A stretch of DNA of 7,108 bases, from positions 1 through 7,108 of the forward strand of contig JAXDLK010000025.1 in NCBI GenBank assembly GCA_034666665.1. The letters are read 5' to 3'. Made by a program: the position numbers and the translations under genes. Origin of the DNA: JAXDLK01 sp034666665. GTDB lineage: Bacteria > Desulfobacterota > Binatia > JACPRU01. The notes beneath the pieces were generated by a model. The model saw only the letters and a program-made list of their open reading frames with translations, searched no databases and was not told the DNA's origin. Shown piece by piece: positions 1 to 5,626 of the stretch (position 1 is its first letter; every line of letters starts with the position of its first letter).

Positions 1-2
1 AG

Positions 3-581
3 CGCGACGCGCGCGCGGACGAGTCGATCCCGATCCTGCGCGCGCTCTGGGGCGGCAAGGAGCCGCCGACCACCAGCCGCTTCTTCCAGATCCCGCCGAT
101 TTCTCTCGCGCCCGCTCCCATCCAGCCCGGTGGTCCACCCGTTTGGATCGGCGGCCGCTCGCCGGCCGCGATACGCCGCGCGGCCTGGCTCGGTGACGGC
201 TACCTCGGCTACTTCCTCGATGCTGCCGGCGTCCGCAAGCGCATGGCGCGCATCCGCGAGCTCCGCCAGGAAGCGCCGAGCGCCGCCCGCCGTCGAGCGC
301 CGCTCGCGTGTGCGCTCATGGCGTTCGCGCGTGTCGACGCGGACGCGGACCGGGGGCTTCGCCGAGCTCAGCAGCGGCTCGGCGCGCTGTACGGCCCCGA
401 AACCCAATCGACGGCTGCGCGCTTCGGTGTCGTCGGTACGCTCGAGGACTGCCGCGCACGAGTCGCCGAGCTCGCAGCCGCCGGCGTCGAGCATCTGGTG
501 CTCTCGCCGATCGCCTCGGGAGAAGAGATCGACGACCAGCTGGAGCAGCTCGCGGCGATCGGCGATCGAGAAGCGAAATGA
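3..581 (+). CDS. LLM-class flavin-dependent oxidoreductase, C-terminal part (5' truncated)
   Basis: The frame is open from the window edge to the TGA at 579-581, giving about 192 residues of the C-terminal part of a luciferase-like monooxygenase family protein. Seen in the sequence: an SIPILRALWGG segment, then PVWIGGRSPAAIRRAAWLGDGYL, the usual late beta-strand and helix of this TIM-barrel family, and near the end GTLEDCRARVAELAAAGVEHLVL, the typical final helix-strand. Members bind F420 or FMN in the cytoplasm and oxidise or reduce alcohols, aldehydes or other small organics. The cofactor- and substrate-binding N-terminal half lies outside the window, so neither can be assigned. Its stop overlaps the start of the next gene as ATGA, which implies translational coupling and one operon. 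The family call is firm; F420 versus FMN use is open. Confidence 0.88.
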   Translation, partial: RDARADESIPILRALWGGKEPPTTSRFFQIPPISLAPAPIQPGGPPVWIGGRSPAAIRRAAWLGDGYLGYFLDAAGVRKRMARIRELRQEAPSAARRRAPLACALMAFARVDADADRGLRRAQQRLGALYGPETQSTAARFGVVGTLEDCRARVAELAAAGVEHLVLSPIASGEEIDDQLEQLAAIGDREAK

Positions 582-1750
582 ATCAGCCGAGGAGAGCGCA
601 CATCGAGCCCGGCATCGCACGCGCTCTCGACGCCCGGAGAGAGCGATTGGCCGCCGGGCGGCCGCCTCATTCGCCGCCTTCGCTCGACGAGATCCGGAGC
701 CGACTCGAGGCACTGATCGCCTTGCGGCTCGGCAGTGCCTTCCGGGTGGTGGACCTCCAGCCGCTCACCGGTGGAGCTTCGAAGCAGCACTTCGCCTTCG
801 ATCTCGAAGAGCCGTCGTCGAATGGGGGGACGGAACGGCGCTCGTTGGTGCTGCGCACGGCCATCGCGGAATGCCTCGGCACCGCACCGAATCTCCACAG
901 GGAGTGTCAGATCCAGCAGGCGATGCGAGGCGTGGTGCCGGTGCCGGAAGTGATCTGCGTCGATGCGGATGGAGTCACCTTCGGGGCGCCGGCCATCGTG
1001 CTCGAGCGCATGGGCGGCACCACCGTGCCGCCGGAGGCGGCGGGAAAGCCGAGCGGGTTCGGTTCGCTGTTCTCTGTCGAGCGCCGCAGCGCGCTCGCGC
1101 CCGCGTTCATCGAGAATCTGGTGCGGATTCACGCGTTCGCGCAGTCCGAGGCGGCGGCGGCGCTGTCGGCGTTCGAGCGGCCGCACGAGGGCAGCGCCGA
1201 GGCGGCGGAGTGGGGGATCGCCTGGTGGCGGCGTGTTTGGGAAGACGATCGACTCGAAGACCATCCGATGATCGAGGTCGCTCTCGATTGGCTCGAAGAG
1301 AACCAGCCCGCAACCGAGCGCGTGGCGCTCGTCCACGGCGACTACCGCACCGGGAACTTCCTGTTCGATCCGGCGACGAATCGCGTGACCGCCGTGCTCG
1401 ACTGGGAGATGTCGCGACTCGGCGACCGTCACGAAGACCTCGGCTGGACCCTCGCACGAATCTACACGGCGACGGATTCCGACGGCACGGAGCTCGTCTG
1501 CGGTCTCGTACCGCGTGACGCGTTCTTGAAGCGCTACGAGGAGCTCTCCGGTCTGCCGATCGATCCCGAGCGCCTCTTTTTCTACGAGGTGTTCAACGAG
1601 CTGAAGATCGCCGTGATCGCGCTCGGCACCGGGCCGCGAAATGCGTACGAGCGTCAATCGCATGCTCATCTCTCCAACCTGGTCTTCACGCCGGCCGGGT
1701 TTCGTTGCGCCGCTCGGCTTCACGAGTTGCTGCGGGGGCGGCTGCGATGA
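578..1750 (+). CDS. APH-fold phosphotransferase, ACAD10/11- and LvaA-like (cassette 1 kinase, A1)
   Basis: A 390-residue protein of the aminoglycoside phosphotransferase/choline kinase superfamily. Visible motifs: the N-lobe glycine-rich loop LTGGASKQ (residues 63-70); SLVLRT with Arg93 where protein kinases carry the ATP-binding Lys; the catalytic HGDYRTGN (His253, Asp255, Asn260); and the metal-binding LDWE (Asp275, Glu277). All key catalytic positions are intact. This sub-branch includes the kinase domains of ACAD10/ACAD11 and LvaA, which act on hydroxyacyl-CoA rather than antibiotics, so a metabolic substrate is more likely than resistance. The substrate is inference. The ATG at 578 was chosen because it overlaps the upstream stop as ATGA and leaves a normal N-terminus (MNQPRRAHIEPG); the longer upstream frame is only the shadow of the oxidoreductase gene. 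The 3' end overlaps the next gene by ATGA. It is paralogous to the kinase at 2401-3594, with roughly two thirds identity by eye. Confidence 0.9.
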   Translation: MNQPRRAHIEPGIARALDARRERLAAGRPPHSPPSLDEIRSRLEALIALRLGSAFRVVDLQPLTGGASKQHFAFDLEEPSSNGGTERRSLVLRTAIAECLGTAPNLHRECQIQQAMRGVVPVPEVICVDADGVTFGAPAIVLERMGGTTVPPEAAGKPSGFGSLFSVERRSALAPAFIENLVRIHAFAQSEAAAALSAFERPHEGSAEAAEWGIAWWRRVWEDDRLEDHPMIEVALDWLEENQPATERVALVHGDYRTGNFLFDPATNRVTAVLDWEMSRLGDRHEDLGWTLARIYTATDSDGTELVCGLVPRDAFLKRYEELSGLPIDPERLFFYEVFNELKIAVIALGTGPRNAYERQSHAHLSNLVFTPAGFRCAARLHELLRGRLR

Positions 1751-2289
1751 TCCCGTCGATCGACCTCATCCTGGGAACCCTGGAGCGCGCGCTCACGGTG
1801 GCGATTCTCCCGGCGGCGGGCAACGCGGCGGCAAAGGAAGAGGCGTCGCTCGGGATTCTCTTCACCCGCTGGCTTCGCGACGTCGTCGATCACGTTGCGG
1901 ATGCGGAGCGAGCTTCCTACCATGACTGCCGCCGAGCCTTGTCCGACGTCGTCGCGATCTTCTCGACGGGGGTTCGGGGGCCGGCGGTGTCCGCCCTGAC
2001 GAGCGAGGCTCGGACGCTGCTCGCGCGCCTCGAGGCCGAGACGGCGTCGCAAGCTCGAGAAGAGACCCGCCATGCCAAAGAGCTGCTCGTGCGCTCGCTT
2101 CGCGCCACGCGAGAAGACGGAGATCATTCGGCACCGGTCATTCGGCAACGACTCGCGGATCTCGCGGGTCGCGAGCTGGAGCGCGAGATCGCATTCGGCC
2201 GCGCGACGGGGATCGACCCCGATGGTGCCAAGGGCCGGCCTTTGGCCGAGGTCTTGAATGCGCAATCCGCGCTCCGAAGGGCCACGTGA
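1747..2289 (+). CDS. Small helical protein paired with the phosphotransferase (cassette 1 partner, B1)
   Basis: A 180-residue protein of a family I do not recognise with certainty. It is predicted all-helical, charged, soluble and cytoplasmic, with no signal peptide or membrane segment. Residues 1-65 hold ILPAAGNAAAKEEASLGILF and a TRWLRDVVDH helix; the C-terminal part holds AFGRATGIDPD (from residue 149). Both blocks are nearly the same in the paralogue at 3591-4115, while the middle (about 66-135) differs. The start ATG at 1747 overlaps the kinase stop as ATGA, so the two are probably co-translated in step. The size, helical nature and strict coupling to an LvaA-like kinase recall LvaB, the small protein LvaA needs for activity, and the DUF6285-type proteins often beside such kinases. 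That link is an inference from context and general pattern, not a demonstrated homology. Confidence 0.78.
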   Translation: MIPSIDLILGTLERALTVAILPAAGNAAAKEEASLGILFTRWLRDVVDHVADAERASYHDCRRALSDVVAIFSTGVRGPAVSALTSEARTLLARLEAETASQAREETRHAKELLVRSLRATREDGDHSAPVIRQRLADLAGRELEREIAFGRATGIDPDGAKGRPLAEVLNAQSALRRAT

Positions 2290-2391
2290 ATCGACCCGGC
2301 CTCATCCTCCGTGACTGCCGGCGCCATCACGGCGCTCCGACCGCGCGGCGTTTGCGGCCTCGTCGGCGTGGTATTGCTGCCGGCGGGCTGA
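2290..2391 (+). pseudogene. Remnant of a zinc alcohol dehydrogenase gene with internal deletion
   Basis: Read in the frame that continues from the B1 stop, this stretch encodes SVTAGAITALRPRGVCGLVGV followed by VLLPAG and TGA (2389-2391). The first part matches residues 267-287 of the intact dehydrogenase at 5627-6727 (SVIVRAISALRPRGVCGLVGV), and the end matches its C-terminus (VLVQAG, stop). At DNA level 2306-2369 aligns without gaps to 6423-6486 with about 55 of 64 bases equal, by hand count. Roughly 70 codons between the two parts are missing, and everything upstream of about residue 260 is absent, so no functional enzyme is possible. It lies between B1 and A2, where a full dehydrogenase gene or part of one must once have stood. 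Confidence 0.82.
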
Positions 2392-2407
2392 CGGATCTCG
2401 ATGATGA
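2383..2407 (+). repeat. 25-base direct repeat, copy 1 (dehydrogenase stop / kinase start region)
   Basis: This copy is identical to 6719-6743 at 24 of 25 positions; the one difference is C at 2397 against G at 6733. It spans the last codons and TGA of the dehydrogenase remnant and the ATGATG at 2401-2406 that opens the reading frame of the A2 kinase. It marks the right-hand end of the dehydrogenase-derived scar. Confidence 0.85.
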
Positions 2408-3594
2408 ATGAAGTCACCCGAGCGTATGAGGATATGAGCGCCCTGCACCACGTCGAATCGCAGATCGAGCGCGCGCTCGATGCGAGGAAGAGGAAGCTCG
2501 GCGCTGCGCGCACGCCGTACGCTCCGATCTCGCTCGACGACGTCGCGCGGCGTCTGGATGCCCTCCTCTCTGCGAAGCTTCCCGGTCGGTTTGCGGTCCG
2601 CGGCCTCGGACCCCTCACCGGCGGTGCGTCGAAGCAACACTTCGTCTTCGATCTCGAGGAGCCGGACACTGGCCGAACGCGCTCGTTGGTGCTGCGGACC
2701 GCCCTCGGGGAGTGCCTCGGGACGCCGCCGAACTTCCGGCGAGAGAGCGAGGTACAGCGGGCGCTCTCCGGCCGCGTCCCGGTGCCCGAGGTCGTTTGCG
2801 TCGATCCCGACGGCGAGTACTTCGAAGCACCGGCGATCGTTCTCGGGCGCGTCGGCGGCGTGACCGTTCCTCCAGAAGCGGCGGGCCGTCCGAGCGGCCT
2901 CGGCCTGCTCTTCCCGCCGGAGCGTCGTGCCAAGCTCGCGCCGGCATTCTCGGAGAACCTCCACCGGATCCACAGCTTCGCCGATTGCGACGAATCGGCG
3001 TCGCTCTGCTCCTTCGAGCGTCCGAGGCCCGGGACGACCGAGGCGTCCGAGTGGCTCGTCGCATGGTGGAAACGGGTCTGGGATGACGACGCGGTCGAAG
3101 ACCACCCGATGGTGCGGGTCGCCTTCGATTGGCTCGATGAGAACACCCCCGCGACCGAGCGGATCGCGCTCATTCACGGCGACTACCGCTCCGGGAACTT
3201 TCTCTTCGATGCGGAGACGAACCGCGTGACTGCCGTGCTCGACTGGGAGCTGGCGCGCTTCGGCGATCGCCACGAGGACCTCGGGTGGATCCTCTCGAGC
3301 ATCAATGGCGCGACACAAGACGACGGCGCGTCGTTCGTGTGCGGGCTGGAGGCCCGTGATTCGTTTCTCGCGCGCTACGCGGAGCTCTCGGGGCTTCCGG
3401 TCGACCCCGAGCGGCTCCTCTTCTACGAGGTCTTCTCCGAGCTCAAGGTCGCCATCATTGCGCTCGGGATCGGACCGCGGAACGCCACCGCACGCCAGTC
3501 GCACGCCCACCTCGGAAACCTCGTGTTCGCGCCGCTCGGATGGCGCTCGCTCGCGCGCGTGCGCGATCTTCTGGCTCCGGTGGTGAAGCGATGA
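2401..3594 (+). CDS. APH-fold phosphotransferase, ACAD10/11- and LvaA-like (cassette 2 kinase, A2)
   Basis: A 397-residue paralogue of the kinase at 578-1750 with the full motif set: the N-lobe loop LTGGASKQHF, SLVLRT, the catalytic HGDYRSGN (His259, Asp261, Asn266) and LDWE (Asp281, Glu283). It should be an active ATP-dependent kinase of small hydroxylated metabolites, plausibly acyl-CoA or alcohol derivatives; the substrate is inferred from the sub-branch only. Start choice is uncertain: ATG 2401 and ATG 2404 lie in the repeated dehydrogenase-end sequence, while ATG 2434 (MSALHHVESQ) gives an N-terminus of the same length as A1 and lies beyond the repeat. None has a strong ribosome binding site. 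The gene ends in an ATGA overlap with the partner gene. It differs from A1 mainly in residues around the putative substrate pocket after the LDWE motif (SSINGATQDDGASF against ARIYTATDSDGTEL), so the substrates may differ. Confidence 0.9.
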   Translation: MMNEVTRAYEDMSALHHVESQIERALDARKRKLGAARTPYAPISLDDVARRLDALLSAKLPGRFAVRGLGPLTGGASKQHFVFDLEEPDTGRTRSLVLRTALGECLGTPPNFRRESEVQRALSGRVPVPEVVCVDPDGEYFEAPAIVLGRVGGVTVPPEAAGRPSGLGLLFPPERRAKLAPAFSENLHRIHSFADCDESASLCSFERPRPGTTEASEWLVAWWKRVWDDDAVEDHPMVRVAFDWLDENTPATERIALIHGDYRSGNFLFDAETNRVTAVLDWELARFGDRHEDLGWILSSINGATQDDGASFVCGLEARDSFLARYAELSGLPVDPERLLFYEVFSELKVAIIALGIGPRNATARQSHAHLGNLVFAPLGWRSLARVRDLLAPVVKR

Positions 3595-4115
3595 CGCCGA
3601 GCCTCGACCTCATGCTCGAGACGATCGAGCGCGCGCTCGCCGTCGTGATCTTGCCGGCGGCGGGGAACGCCTCGGCGCGGGAGGAAGCCTCGCTGGCGAT
3701 TCTCTTCACGCGCTGGATCCGCGACGTCATCGACCATGCGGCCGACGCCGAGCGCGCCTCGTATCGCGATTGTCGGGCAACCCTCGGCGCGTTGTCGGAA
3801 GAGCTTCTCGCCGCGGGCCGGGCCGAGGGAGCGCTGATCGCCGCTCGCCGTGTCCAGGCGCAATCGGAGCCCGAGACGGCCGCAGGGATTCGCGACGATG
3901 TGCGGGAGATGAAGAAGCTCTTCGGCGATCTCCTCGCCTCGCTGCGGGACGCCGGCGACGGGGAGGCCGCGAAGACCCTCCGCGCGGCGCTCTTCGATCT
4001 CGGCTCGCGCGAGGTCCAGCGCGAGCAAGCCTTCGGGCGGGCCACCGGCCTCGACCCCGATGCGCCGTCGATCCCCACTCTGTCCGAGCTGCTCCGCGGG
4101 AGCACCAGCGAATGA
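3591..4115 (+). CDS. Small helical protein paired with the phosphotransferase (cassette 2 partner, B2)
   Basis: A 174-residue paralogue of the protein at 1747-2289. The N-terminus (ILPAAGNASAREEASLAILF, TRWIRDVIDH, ADAERASY) and the C-terminal block REQAFGRATGLDPD (AFG from residue 147) are conserved, while the middle third is quite different and has MKKLFGDLLASL in place of the B1 sequence. It is predicted helical, soluble and cytoplasmic, with no known catalytic motif. The start at 3591 overlaps the A2 stop (ATGA), so it is very likely a partner or chaperone-like subunit of that kinase, comparable in arrangement to LvaB beside LvaA. Function is not established. It is followed after 10 bases by the SnoaL-like gene. 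Confidence 0.78.
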   Translation: MTPSLDLMLETIERALAVVILPAAGNASAREEASLAILFTRWIRDVIDHAADAERASYRDCRATLGALSEELLAAGRAEGALIAARRVQAQSEPETAAGIRDDVREMKKLFGDLLASLRDAGDGEAAKTLRAALFDLGSREVQREQAFGRATGLDPDAPSIPTLSELLRGSTSE

Positions 4116-4120
4116 AGGAG
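4115..4120 (+). promoter_or_regulatory. Ribosome binding site of the SnoaL-like gene
   Basis: AAGGAG lies 5 bases before ATG 4126. This fixes the start at 4126 over the in-frame upstream ATG at 4060, which lies within the B2 gene. Confidence 0.7.
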
Positions 4121-4125
4121 ACGAA

Positions 4126-4524
4126 ATGAACGAGCTCACACCGCTTCGTGCCGTGCAGATGTACAACGACGACGTCTGGGGGAATCACCAGCGTCACCTG
4201 ATCGTCGAGCTCTTGGCGAACCCGCTTCGACGCCACCATCCGGGCGGCACGCAGGTCTTCACCCACGACGACATGCTCGGGCGCTACGACGACTACTTTT
4301 CGCGCTTCGAGGCGATGAAGGCGGTCGGCCGTCACTACGTCTGCGAGGGCGAGTACGTCACATTGCTCTGGGACATCGACATGCACGCGAAGGACGGAGC
4401 GGTATCGACGATCTCCGGGATCGAGATCTTCAAGGTCGTGAACGGCATCATCACCGACGTCTGGAACCCGAACGCCGTCGCCGAGAAGTACGCCACCGGT
4501 CCCTGGCCGGAGTTCGAGAGGTAG
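4126..4524 (+). CDS. NTF2/SnoaL-like domain protein
   Basis: A 132-residue protein with the features of the NTF2-like (SnoaL) cone fold: an N-terminal helix (LRAVQMYNDDVWGNHQRHLIVELL), a phrase of the LLANPLRRHHPGG type, THDDMLGRYDDYFSRF, and C-terminal strands ending in ISGIEIFKVVNGIITDVWNPN, where the family usually has a 'fRi.dGkI.e.W' motif. Length is normal for the family. Members are small cytoplasmic isomerases, hydrolases or ligand-binding proteins, often in polyketide, steroid or aromatic pathways; acidic and His residues in the pocket (His-His in RRHHPGG, Asp-Asp in THDDM) could be catalytic. The start is supported by AAGGAG at 5 bases. It directly follows B2 and is probably co-transcribed, so it may act on the same substrate class. 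The substrate is unknown. Confidence 0.85.
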   Translation: MNELTPLRAVQMYNDDVWGNHQRHLIVELLANPLRRHHPGGTQVFTHDDMLGRYDDYFSRFEAMKAVGRHYVCEGEYVTLLWDIDMHAKDGAVSTISGIEIFKVVNGIITDVWNPNAVAEKYATGPWPEFER

Positions 4525-4529
4525 GAAGG
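4523..4529 (+). promoter_or_regulatory. Possible ribosome binding site before ATG 4535
   Basis: AGGAAGG lies 5 bases before ATG 4535, the most upstream start of the nucleotidyltransferase frame. The site is good, but the following roughly 50 codons look non-coding (Arg/Ser/Gly-rich, many A- or T-ending codons, unlike the neighbours). It may be the start of a gene whose 5' part was lost, or the protein may truly begin here. Confidence 0.35.
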
Positions 4530-4684
4530 CATCGATGCCGTCCGGTTCCGCCCAAAGGGAGAGTCGTACGGTGGGCGGCGGCGAAACTTCGCTCATCGAT
4601 TGCAGATTGCCGCCGCCAACAATCCGGCCAGGGCGTCGCGCGACCGGTTCCGGGCCTCGAAGCTCTCTTCGAGGTACGCGAGTC

Positions 4685-5257
4685 GTGAGGTATCTCTCTG
4701 GAGTGGTTCCGCGATTCGTGGAATCGATTCGCCTCGTTACGGGCGCGGCGGAGCGCGGCTCGTTCCGCGTCGCGTTGATCGGAGGCCTGGCGCTGCCTTT
4801 CTTCGGGGTGGAACGCGCGACCGCTGACGTCGATTTCCTGGTCGAGCACTCGGGGGCGGATCTTCTCCACCGAGCTCTCACCCTCGCGAGGATGCGCTGC
4901 CTGAAACGAAACGACGACGTCGCCAACTACGACGCAGGCGACCCGACGTTCGCCTCGATCGACGTCCTCTACGCCCGCCGCCCGGCGACGCTGCGGATGC
5001 TGGAGCGGGCTCGAATCGAATCGGTGATCGGGACCGATCTCGGGATCGCGGTCGTGGATGCCGAGGGAATCATCGGGCTCAAGGTGCAAGCCATCGCCAA
5101 CGATCCGAAGCGCGAGTTCCGCGACAAGGACGACATCCTGCATCTCCTGACGCTTCATGCGGACAGGCTCGACTTGGAGCTGGTGCGCGAGTACTTTCGC
5201 GTCTTCGACATGGAGACCGAGTTGGAGGCGCTGCTTGAGCTGGCCCGAGGCGACTGA
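4685..5257 (+). CDS. Nucleotidyltransferase-fold protein (AbiEii/DUF6036-like)
   Basis: About 190 residues from GTG 4685. Residues 33-50 hold GGLALPFFGVERATADVD, the GG...D-x-D signature of the pol-beta type nucleotidyltransferase fold (Gly33-Gly34, Asp48, Asp50). Asp93 in FASIDVLY is a candidate third metal ligand, and the GLKVQAIAND (Lys133) and DKDDI (Asp147-Asp150) blocks are typical of AbiEii and DUF6036 proteins. Relatives include toxins that transfer nucleotides to tRNA or proteins and uncharacterised house-keeping members; which applies is unknown. The start is uncertain: the frame is open from ATG 4535, but good sequence begins around MRYLSGVVPRFVESIRLV; GTG 4703 and GTG 4718 are also possible. 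A small gene overlaps its 3' end by 23 bases. The gene appears unrelated in function to the metabolic neighbours and may be an inserted accessory unit. Confidence 0.8.
   Translation: MRYLSGVVPRFVESIRLVTGAAERGSFRVALIGGLALPFFGVERATADVDFLVEHSGADLLHRALTLARMRCLKRNDDVANYDAGDPTFASIDVLYARRPATLRMLERARIESVIGTDLGIAVVDAEGIIGLKVQAIANDPKREFRDKDDILHLLTLHADRLDLELVREYFRVFDMETELEALLELARGD
5224..5228 (+). promoter_or_regulatory. Ribosome binding site for the small gene, inside the nucleotidyltransferase gene
   Basis: GGAGG lies 6 bases before TTG 5235. It is the best-placed signal for the small downstream frame and is the reason the TTG was chosen as its start. Confidence 0.55.
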
Positions 5258-5429
5258 TCCACCGCCGGGGATCACGTTCGACGGGCCCATTCCGGACCAG
5301 CGGGACTTCCGTCGCAAGCAGCCCGCGAAAGACCTCCGCGAGTTCTTCCGGTTCCTCGAAGAGCTCGAGTCGGTATTCGGCCGCATGGAGAGCAAGCCGG
5401 GGATGAAGGGGACGCGCTTCTTGCTCTGA
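5235..5429 (+). CDS. Small protein coupled to the nucleotidyltransferase
   Basis: A 64-residue frame from TTG 5235 to TGA 5427-5429, overlapping the end of the nucleotidyltransferase by 23 bases in another frame. The product starts MSWPEATDPPPGITFDGPIPD, then has a charged helix (KDLREFFRFLEELESVFG) and ends GMKGTRFLL. There is no membrane segment or known catalytic motif, and I do not recognise the family. GGAGG 6 bases upstream, the overlap and normal codon use beyond the overlap support a real gene. Its position suggests a partner of the nucleotidyltransferase, possibly an antitoxin-like or regulatory subunit, although antitoxins of the AbiEii type are usually upstream and DNA-binding, which this does not resemble. 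A longer frame opening at ATG 5157 is less likely because its first part is only the other-frame reading of the nucleotidyltransferase. Confidence 0.6.
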   Translation: MSWPEATDPPPGITFDGPIPDQRDFRRKQPAKDLREFFRFLEELESVFGRMESKPGMKGTRFLL

Positions 5430-5626
5430 CGTTGGTGATCGCGCCGCGCCGTTCGTCGATTCGAGATCCCAGCCCTTGCGGGCATCGAGACGTTGGCTTG
5501 CCTCCATCCGCGCTCTGCGCGTGACACCGTAGCGCGTTCTGGAAAAGAGCCGCCGGATCGTCGAGACTTTCGCGCAGCGAGCGGCGGGCCCTGCGTGAGC
5601 CTGCAAAACGCCGAAGGGAGAACGCG
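5430..5626. other. Non-coding gap before the alcohol dehydrogenase
   Basis: About 200 bases with no supported gene on either strand. It ends with the ribosome binding site AGGGAG (5615-5620), 6 bases before ATG 5627. A promoter for the dehydrogenase is expected here because it is the second largest gap in the window after the B1-A2 spacer region is explained, but I see no convincing -35/-10 pair. Only weak inverted repeats are visible (for example 4-base stems around GCCCTTGCGGGC), with no T-tract, so no terminator is called. Confidence 0.5.

Larger units (their letters stand above)
578..4115 (+). repeat. Tandem duplication of a two-gene kinase/partner cassette (578-2289 and 2401-4115)
   Basis: Two consecutive units carry the same gene order: APH-fold kinase followed by a small helical protein, each pair joined by an ATGA overlap. 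The kinases match over nearly their whole length, for example PLTGGASKQHF, VPPEAAG, HGDYR and SHAHL blocks in both. The partner proteins match at about 49 of the first 65 residues. The copies are well diverged, so this is an old duplication kept under selection rather than a recent repeat or assembly artefact. The 111-base spacer between the units (2290-2400) contains an alcohol dehydrogenase remnant. Confidence 0.85.

Noticed and set aside
130..1518. Long + strand frame of 462 codons across the oxidoreductase and A1
   Set aside because: It is Arg/Ser/Ala-rich with no family motif and runs out of frame over two genes with clear motifs; it is a GC-rich shadow.
368..1723. Long minus-strand frames opposite A1 (and similarly 2302-3510, 2124-3173 opposite A2)
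   Set aside because: They are the antisense of real kinase genes in high-GC DNA, and their sequences resemble each other only because the sense genes are paralogues.
578..1750. Antibiotic (aminoglycoside) resistance gene
   Set aside because: The APH fold is present, but the LTGGASKQ and HGDYRxGN...LDWE context, the partner gene and the duplication fit the metabolic ACAD10/LvaA-like branch better.
3727..5527. Minus-strand frames of about 360-400 codons over B2, the SnoaL-like gene and the nucleotidyltransferase
   Set aside because: Low-complexity Arg/Ser-rich translations without motifs, opposite genes with recognisable folds on the + strand.
5430..5626. tRNA, small RNA or terminator in the gap
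   Set aside because: No cloverleaf, no strong stem followed by T residues; only short GC-rich inverted repeats expected by chance at this base composition.
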